From assembly GCA_014058105.1 (NCBI GenBank), contig JACGCM010002156.1:248001-312000 (forward strand): 64,000 bases of DNA, read 5' to 3'. A model generated the notes under the pieces. The model ran no database searches. It saw only the letters and a list, made by a program, of their open reading frames with translations, and had not been told where the DNA came from. Shown one piece after another: positions 57,541-64,000 of this stretch. This DNA is from Kingdonia uniflora. Taxonomy: Eukaryota; Streptophyta; Magnoliopsida; Ranunculales; Circaeasteraceae. Numbering within the stretch: position 1 is the first letter of the stretch; each line of letters opens with the position of its first letter. The translations under genes were made by a program, and so were the position numbers.

Positions 57541-60101
57541 TCCTCAGAAGACGGCCCTGAATGCGCTAATGGCATCGCACGGGGACCAAGCCGATGACAC
57601 CACTCAGGGAAATGATAGCACTAAAACTCATATGGGTTCTCTTTACTTGCTCAATGTCGTGACCACTCAGTTGCCAGAGGTTAAGCCGAAGAAGGGACTC
57701 ATGTATGTGGACCTTAGTATTAATGGGCAGAGTACTTTGGCGATGGTTGATACCGGTGCTACCCACAACTTTATTGCCATTCAAAAGGCGAATCGTCTGG
57801 GACTGCATTTGGTGAAAGATTCTAGCCGGATGAAGGCTGTAAACTCCGTCGCAATGCCGATACATGGTATTGCCAAGTTGGTTCCAGTTAAGATGGGACA
57901 GTGGAGTGGAAAGGTTAACCTTCTCGCTGTGACATTAGATGATTTTAAGATTATATTGGGAATGGACTTTCTCCGCTACCACAAGGCAGTGCCGATCCCG
58001 TTCGTCAACTCCTTAGGGATTTTTGGCGACAATCCCTCAATCATTCAGATGTCCACGCAGAAAGATGAGGGCAGACTATTATCAGCTCTTCAGTTGGAGA
58101 AGGGACTGAGGCAAGGGGAGCTGACTTACCTTGCAACCTTACGGTTAAAGCCGAATAATCAGAATCATGATGCCTTGCCGACGGAAGTCTCCCGGGTACT
58201 TACAGAATTCAAGGATGTGATGCCGAAAGAATTACCAAAGGTGTTACCTCCACGAAGGCCTATCGATCATCAGATTGAGTTAGTCCCTGGAACCAAGCCT
58301 CCTGCGAAAGGACCATATAGAATGAGTCCGCCTGAACTAGCAGAGTTCGGAGACAGCTTGATGGACTATTGGAATCGGGCTTTATTCGCCCCTCAAAGGC
58401 ACCATACGGTGCCCCAGTTTTATTTCAGAAGAAACAAGATGGAAGCTTGTGATTATGTGTCGACTATCGAGCCCTGAACAAGGTAACGGTGAAGAACAAA
58501 TATCCCATACCGCTCATTGCCGACTTATTTGACTAGCTTACGTCTGCAAAATACTTCTCTAAACTTGATTTGAGATCGGGTTACTATCAGGTCAGGATCG
58601 TTGTCGGAGATGAGCCAAAGACGACTTGCTCCACTCGGTATGGGGCATATGAATTTCTTGTCATGCCATTCGGCCTGACCAATGCTCCTGCAACTTTCTG
58701 TACTCTTATGAATGAGCTCTTTCAGAAATATATCGACAAGTTTGTGGTGGTGTACCTGGATGATATTGTCATATACAGCCGCACTATGGAAGAGCACCTT
58801 GAACATCTTCGCCTTGTATTCCAAGTCTTGCGACTGAACCAGTTATATGTCAAGTTGGAAAAATGCTCGTTCGCGCAGGAACAAGTTATGTTCCTTGGAC
58901 ATGTCATTGGCGGAGGACAGATCCGGATGGATATGGAAAACGTCCGCGCTATTGAAGACTGGAGAGCTCCTACGGAGGTTACAGAAGTGCGTTCCTTTCT
59001 TGGCCTTGTGAACTACTACCGCAAGTTCATTGAAGGGAATTCGAAACGCGCGGCACCCCTTACAGATCTTCTTAAGAAAGACTTCTCCTGGTCTTGGTCC
59101 GAGAAGTGTCAAACAGCATTTGACGATCTGAAGCATGCGGTGATTAGCAATCTGGTCTTAGCCTTGCCAGATATTACTAAGCCGTTTGAGGTACATACTG
59201 ATGCGTCTGATTTTGCTATCGGTAGAGTATTGTTACAAGAGGGACATTCAGTGGCATACGAAAGCAGGAAGCTGAACGATACCGAGAGGAGGTATTTATC
59301 CCAGCAGAAGGAACTCCTTGATATTGTGCATTGCCTACGAGTATGGCGATACTATCTATTGGGAATGAAGGTTCTGGTGAAGACCGATAACCGTGCGGCA
59401 AGCCATTTCCTTACACAGAAGAAGTTAACCTCGATGCAGGCCCGTTGGCAAGAGTTTCTAGCCGAGTTTGATTTAGATCTCGAGAACAAGCCAGGGAGGA
59501 TGAACAATGTACCGGATGCATTAAGCCGTAAGGCTGAACTTGCGGCCACCTCTACAGCTGCCGAACAGTCTCACTCTTATGTTACCAGCGCCCTCCATGA
59601 TAGGATCCGCGAAGGGTTAGCGGTAGATCCTCAGACCCAGGCTATGATTAACTTGGTGAAACAGGGGAAGACGAGACGGTTCTGGGTGGAAGATGGTCTT
59701 TTATACACGAAGGGACAGCGACATTATGTTCCTCGGTTCGCAGGACTAAGGCGGGAGCTAATCAAGGAGTGTCATGATACTCTTTGGGCAGGCCATCCGG
59801 GCTGGCGGAGAACACTATCCTTGCTACACAAGGGGTACTATTGGCCAAATGATCAGAATGAAGTGATGGATTATACGCGGACTTGTCACATTTGCCAGCA
59901 AGACAAAGTTGATCGGGATTTGCCACTTGGATTGCTAGAACCACTTCCCGTACCGACTCGACCGTGGGAAAGCGTCTCTATGGACTTTATCTCTGGGTTA
60001 CCCAAGACGAAAGGGTATGGTTCCATACTCGTGATCATCGACCGGTTCTCTAAGTATGCAACATTCATTCCGACTCCAATTGTATGTACGGCAGAGAAAA
60101 C
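57541..60101 (+). pseudogene. Gypsy-C protease, RT and RNase H, first copy of IN start
   Basis: Protease VDTGATHNFIA near 57750. RT from 58200: a frameshift at about 58350-58480 crosses the [12 protein letters not shown] motif, a stop lies at 58474 and another at 58534; then an intact part from 58570 with [12 protein letters not shown] and [10 protein letters not shown]. RNase [12 protein letters not shown] near 59200. Tether [12 protein letters not shown] near 59500. Integrase zinc finger H..H.C..C near 59775-59895 and core [16 protein letters not shown] near 59980. It stops where the duplication begins. Confidence 0.9.
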
Positions 60102-60945
60102 GTTCAGCTGTAGAGCTGAACGATACCGAGAGGAGGTATTTATCCCAGCAGAAGGAACTCCTTGATATTGTGCATTGCCTACGAGTATGGCGATACTATC
60201 TATTGGGAATGAAGGTTCTGGTGAAGACCGATAACCGTGCGGCAAGCCATTTCCTTACACAGAAGAAGTTAACCTCGATGCAGGCCCGTTGGCAAGAGTT
60301 TCTAGCCGAGTTTGATTTAGATCTCGAGAACAAGCCAGGGAGGATGAACAATGTACCGGATGCATTAAGCCGTAAGGCTGAACTTGCGGCCACCTCTACA
60401 GCTGCCGAACAGTCTCACTCTTATGTTACCAGCGCCCTCCATGATAGGATCCGCGAAGGGTTAGCGGTAGATCCTCAGACCCAGGCTATGATTAACTTGG
60501 TGAAACAGGGGAAGACGAGACGGTTCTGGGTGGAAGATGGTCTTTTATACACGAAGGGACAGCGACATTATGTTCCTCGGTTCGCAGGACTAAGGCGGGA
60601 GCTAATCAAGGAGTGTCATGATACTCTTTGGGCAGGCCATCCGGGCTGGCGGAGAACACTATCCTTGCTACACAAGGGGTACTATTGGCCAAATGATCAG
60701 AATGAAGTGATGGATTATACGCGGACTTGTCACATTTGCCAGCAAGACAAAGTTGATCGGGATTTGCCACTTGGATTGCTAGAACCACTTCCCGTACCGA
60801 CTCGACCGTGGGAAAGCGTCTCTATGGACTTTATCTCTGGGTTACCCAAGACGAAAGGGTATGGTTCCATACTCGTGATCATCGACCGGTTCTCTAAGTA
60901 TGCAACATTCATTCCGACTCCAATTGTATGTACGGCAGAGAAAAC
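59271..60945 (+). repeat. 831-bp direct duplication inside gypsy-C pol
   Basis: 59271-60101 and 60115-60945 appear identical, separated by 13 bp (GTTCAGCTGTAGA). The offset is 844 bp, not a multiple of 3, so the second copy is out of frame. It covers RNase H end through integrase core. Confidence 0.95.
60102..60122. repeat. Hairpin at the duplication junction
   Basis: GTTCAGCT-GTAG-AGCTGAAC: perfect 8-bp arms with a 4-base loop, made of the 13-bp filler plus the first bases of copy 2. Confidence 0.9.
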
Positions 60946-61794
60946 CGCGCGTCTCTTTGTGAAGCATGTTGTAAAGTATTGGGGCGTGCCAAAGGACATT
61001 GTCAGCGATAGAGATCCGAGATTTACTGGGAAGTTTGGAGGGAAGTATTTAGATTACTGGGATCCACTCTCAACTTCTCAACCAGTAACCATCCACTGTC
61101 AGATGGTCATACAGAACGCTTCAATGCAATGTTAGAAGAGTACCTCCGGTACTTTGTCAGGGTGAACAAGAAGGACTGGGCTGAACTTTTGGATGTAGCA
61201 CAGTTTTGCTTTAATCTGCAGAAGAGTTCTTCCACCAACAAGAGTCCTTCTGAGATACTATTAGGACAGCAGCCCCTCACGCCGCACACAGTGGCCTCCG
61301 ATTACAAAAGAAGTGTTCTGAGAGCCTACCAGTTTGCAAAAGAATGGCAGAGAAATACAGATATTGCCCGGGCCTCTCTAGAGAAAGCGTCAGCCAGAAT
61401 GAAGAAGTGGGCCGACCAGAAGAGACGACCAGATTCTTTTCAAGTTGGGGACCTTGTTCTGATCAAGAGATCCCATCTCAAACAGCGAGGTGGCAGAATA
61501 CACCAAGGGCTAGTATCCAAGTACATTGGTCCGATGCCAATCATTGGTAAAGTTGGGAAGATTTCCTACAAGCTTCAATTACCTTCTCACCTTCGCTTCA
61601 TCCATCCAGTGTTTCATGCCAGTACTCTAAAGCCTTACTACCAAGATAAGGAAGATCCAAGCAGAACTACCGTCAGGCCTCATGTTCCGCTCAAGCCAGT
61701 AAGCTCTAGCGAAGTTCCAGAGAGTGTTCTTGATCACAGAGTCACCCATGTTGATCCGGAAACCATGCTGCCCACACTAAGAATCCCGGTGTGA
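60115..61794 (+). pseudogene. Gypsy-C RNase H/integrase, second copy and C-terminus
   Basis: It repeats RNase H to integrase core, then continues with SDRDPRFTGKF near 61005. A frameshift near 61040-61080 precedes the third catalytic region (SDGHTERFNAML, about 61095). From 61129 the frame is open through KSSSTNKSPSEILLGQQPL and HPVFHASTLKPYY to TGA 61792-61794. The stop lies within the 3' LTR. The chromodomain place holds only a short VLDHRV segment. Confidence 0.9.
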
Positions 61795-62208
61795 CGCCCA
61801 GGCTTTGTATATAGTATCCTTAGGTTGTAAAAGAGCATTGTACAAATTTTCATTTATTTTTGTAAATGTTATCTTAGGAAAATGGGGGAGTACGCTTCGT
61901 CTCCACTTTTGATGTTTCCTTTTAGAACTTAGTTGTTTTCCTATTTCCTATATATGTAGAGGACTAGTATCCGATACACCCAAGAAGGAATTTAAGCTTG
62001 TAATAGTGTTTTGTAATAGTTGTTGATATTTGAATGAAATGATGCCTTCAAAGACCCTTTGTTCAGTGTTTGTGATGCGTTGAGATTATGTGATGCTTTG
62101 CGATGTTGTGTTACTAAATAATTGATAGAGAAGAGTAATTAGGCTTACTTGGGACAGGTGTCTCGAGTGCCGCACGTGCCAAGCTTGATTTTAAGTTGGT
62201 CCGTGTCA
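61790..62208 (+). repeat. Gypsy-C 3' LTR
   Basis: 419 bp; starts TGTGACGCCC, ends GTGTCA, followed by ATCGC. Confidence 0.95.
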
Positions 62209-64000
62209 ATCGCTCTCTCATCTCTCTCTTTCTTCACAATTATAAAGAATCTGAGTGTATATAATTACGGAAGAAGCGTCTCTCTCTCCCTCGCGTCTAC
62301 AATACAATTGGTAAAATTTGTTCAAGTCTAATTTTTTTGAACTTGAAATTTCTTTATTCTATAAACTCAAGCATGTAATATTTCAATTGGGTTTTAAATC
62401 ATAATTGGTTAAAATTGGCTAATTTTGTAGCTGTTGTAGTTCACATAAACCCAAGGGACTGCTTTTATTAGCTCTAGCCTGCCATTGTTGAAGAATACCC
62501 TGAATATGATGATTTAAGTAGTACTAGAGTACTCCCTGTTCATTCAAAGAGGAAGGGTTGAAGAAATTGGGTAGATATCAGATAATCTATAATGACATAG
62601 AGGGATTACTAATCATGCAATGTTAACCTATATTTTCTGTCATATGTTTTAATGTATTTCCATGGATGAACATAGATGGGAATGGTTGTTGCATCTGAGT
62701 TAGTAGTCCTTATTGTCTGTTCCTTTTGTGAGGGGTTGGCTGGCCAGAGAGAAGTAACAAAATTGTGAGGTAATAAATCTGGTAGGAGAGTGGATTGAGA
62801 GAGAAAGTTAGTACCCGGGAGTTCTTTAAGAGTTGTAGGGAGTGGTTAAGTTAAGAAAGTAGCTGAAAATTGAGTAACTAGATGCTGAAAGTTAAACCAC
62901 AAATCCAACAAATGCATATACCTTTAGCTCTTTTCTTGTTCCTTTTTTCTGCAACTTTACTTTTTCTGCTGCTTATTTTTTATTTGTGCACCTCTATCAC
63001 TCTCCCCTTTGCCAATTATTTTTGATCCTCCATCTCTTTGCCTCATTCGCCTCCTTTTGTCAGCGTTGTTATTCTTCATCAAAATCCCATTCATAGATTT
63101 TGTAGTCTCCAACTTCTTCAGTTTTTCCTAGGTAAAGAACCTTCTGAAGCAATTTACTCTTTTAATTCTCTTTTTCACCTCCTCTTTTGAGACTCTGTAC
63201 ACTTCAAATATGTAGTTTTTCTAAGTATTTGTACTTTGACCATCTATGAAGTTCAAAGTCGTGACGGGTAATTTTGTATAGGCCAGGATGATTACTGCTA
63301 TTTCAAGAATGCACATTTTAACTACTGCATTGGACTTGAACCAATCCCTTTGAGGGTTGATGAAGAGTAATTAGGGAAAATAAAATGCATTTTTTTTCAC
63401 TAGCATCTGGGAACTTTTATCAAAAGCTAGAAGCCAAGAATGGTGTTGATGAAGAGTAATGATTGTAAACCTTGTTCTGTTTTACCAACTTTGCTTGTTA
63501 TCTATATCTTTTGTTGGCATTAAGACTCTGGAGTTTTCCTCAAATATACATGTGAAGAGAGTTTTGGGCTATTAGGTGTTCTGGTATACTGTGAAAATAT
63601 GGACTAAAATGTGTTTCCACTGCCACAATTTTGAATGTTCAAGAAACTCTAGGTGCATGTTTAAGATGTGGCATTAAAACAGTTTTCTGATCCATCTCCG
63701 GTAGGTAGTAGAATCAATGGAGTTATTATTGAAAGAAAACCTGAAATAAATTGCACAGACAAAACTGAAAGTGCTAAGTTATCATCGGACCATTAAACTG
63801 TTAGCAACATAACACATTGGATTTACAATTTTAAAAAAAATGCAAATCATTAACATGGGGTTACTCACATACAGCTCGCTTGTGTCCTTCAACTCTATCA
63901 TATATTGATGGTAATAGGTTAATAGCGGTGCACATTAAAAATGACATGATTCACCCCTCTTAACCTAGTACCTGTTACCTGAGCAATAGATTCAAGAATC
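62209..64000. other. Intergenic sequence, no gene seen
   Basis: 62214-62320 is CT-rich with TTCACAATTATAA, repeating the text just before gypsy-C, and could be a plant 5' leader. The rest is A/T-rich with stops in all frames. A direct repeat (GTTGATGAAGAGTAAT) occurs near 63357 and 63444. Confidence 0.5.

Larger units (their letters stand above)
55916..62208 (+). mobile_element. Gypsy-C: complete 6.3-kb LTR retrotransposon
   Basis: LTRs 55916-56333 and 61790-62208, TGTGACGCCC...GTCCGTGTCA, nearly identical; target duplication ATCGC at 55911-55915 and 62209-62213. The primer site TTGGTATCATAGC follows the 5' LTR. Domain order gag, PR, RT, RNase H, IN with a HPVFHASTLKPYY C-terminal segment, as in chromovirus-type gypsy. 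Several stops and frameshifts plus an internal duplication prevent function, but LTR similarity says it is the youngest element here. Confidence 0.95.

Noticed and set aside
59271..61135. Two separate gypsy elements in tandem
   Set aside because: Only one LTR pair and one TSD; the repeat is an internal duplication.
55667..62320. MITE spanning gypsy-C
   Set aside because: The left end looks like a MITE, but no complementary CCAAACGGGCCC end follows gypsy-C.

Overview
The window is nuclear DNA of a flowering plant, probably a eudicot. It has GT-AG introns, a CYP82-type cytochrome P450, Ty1/copia and Ty3/gypsy LTR retrotransposons, Mutator-like elements (MULEs) and plant mobile domain (PMD) genes. 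Most of it is nested transposon. The only intact-looking host gene is the P450 at 36803-38487 (minus). I saw no tRNA, rRNA or prokaryotic feature.

Layout. 1-1398: 3' part of a PMD element (copy 1). 1622-2354: palindromes and a 41-bp minisatellite in front of a TATA box and a decayed Harbinger-type Myb-like gene (2448-3300). 3850-5949: a degenerate copia element ending in a 515-bp LTR. 5970-8337: exons of an unrecognised host gene; one exon is split by a 1.55-kb DNA transposon (6733-8278) flanked by a 10-bp duplication. 8448-36334: a very large MULE (MULE-1) with long inverted ends. It carries a broken FAR1/MuDR-like transposase on plus and a broken PMD plus coiled-coil gene on minus, facing each other as mudrA and mudrB do in MuDR. 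A 15.5-kb Tat-lineage gypsy element (gypsy-A, 19577-35098, TSD GGAAT) sits inside a PMD exon of MULE-1. 36803-38487: CYP82-like P450. 38661-42117: MULE-2, a shorter relative of MULE-1, inserted 173 bp upstream of the P450 start codon.

42211-53000 is an element graveyard: a truncated reverse gypsy-A LTR, the 5' half of copia-C, the 5' part of a second Tat element (gypsy-B), an inverted scrap of gypsy-A gag, and the 3' half of copia-D. 53223-55518 is PMD element copy 2 with its upstream palindromes. 55667-55915 resembles the end of a MITE. 55916-62208 is a complete, young gypsy element (gypsy-C, TSD ATCGC) with an internal 831-bp duplication. 62209-64000 shows no gene.

Main unusual signal: arrays of short inverted repeats built on the 9-mer TCGACAATT/AATTGTCGA. 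They occur only between the borders of MULE-1 and MULE-2, fill introns and spacers of their genes, and in places form 30-, 40- or 80-bp tandem units. I do not recognise this as a described feature of MULEs.
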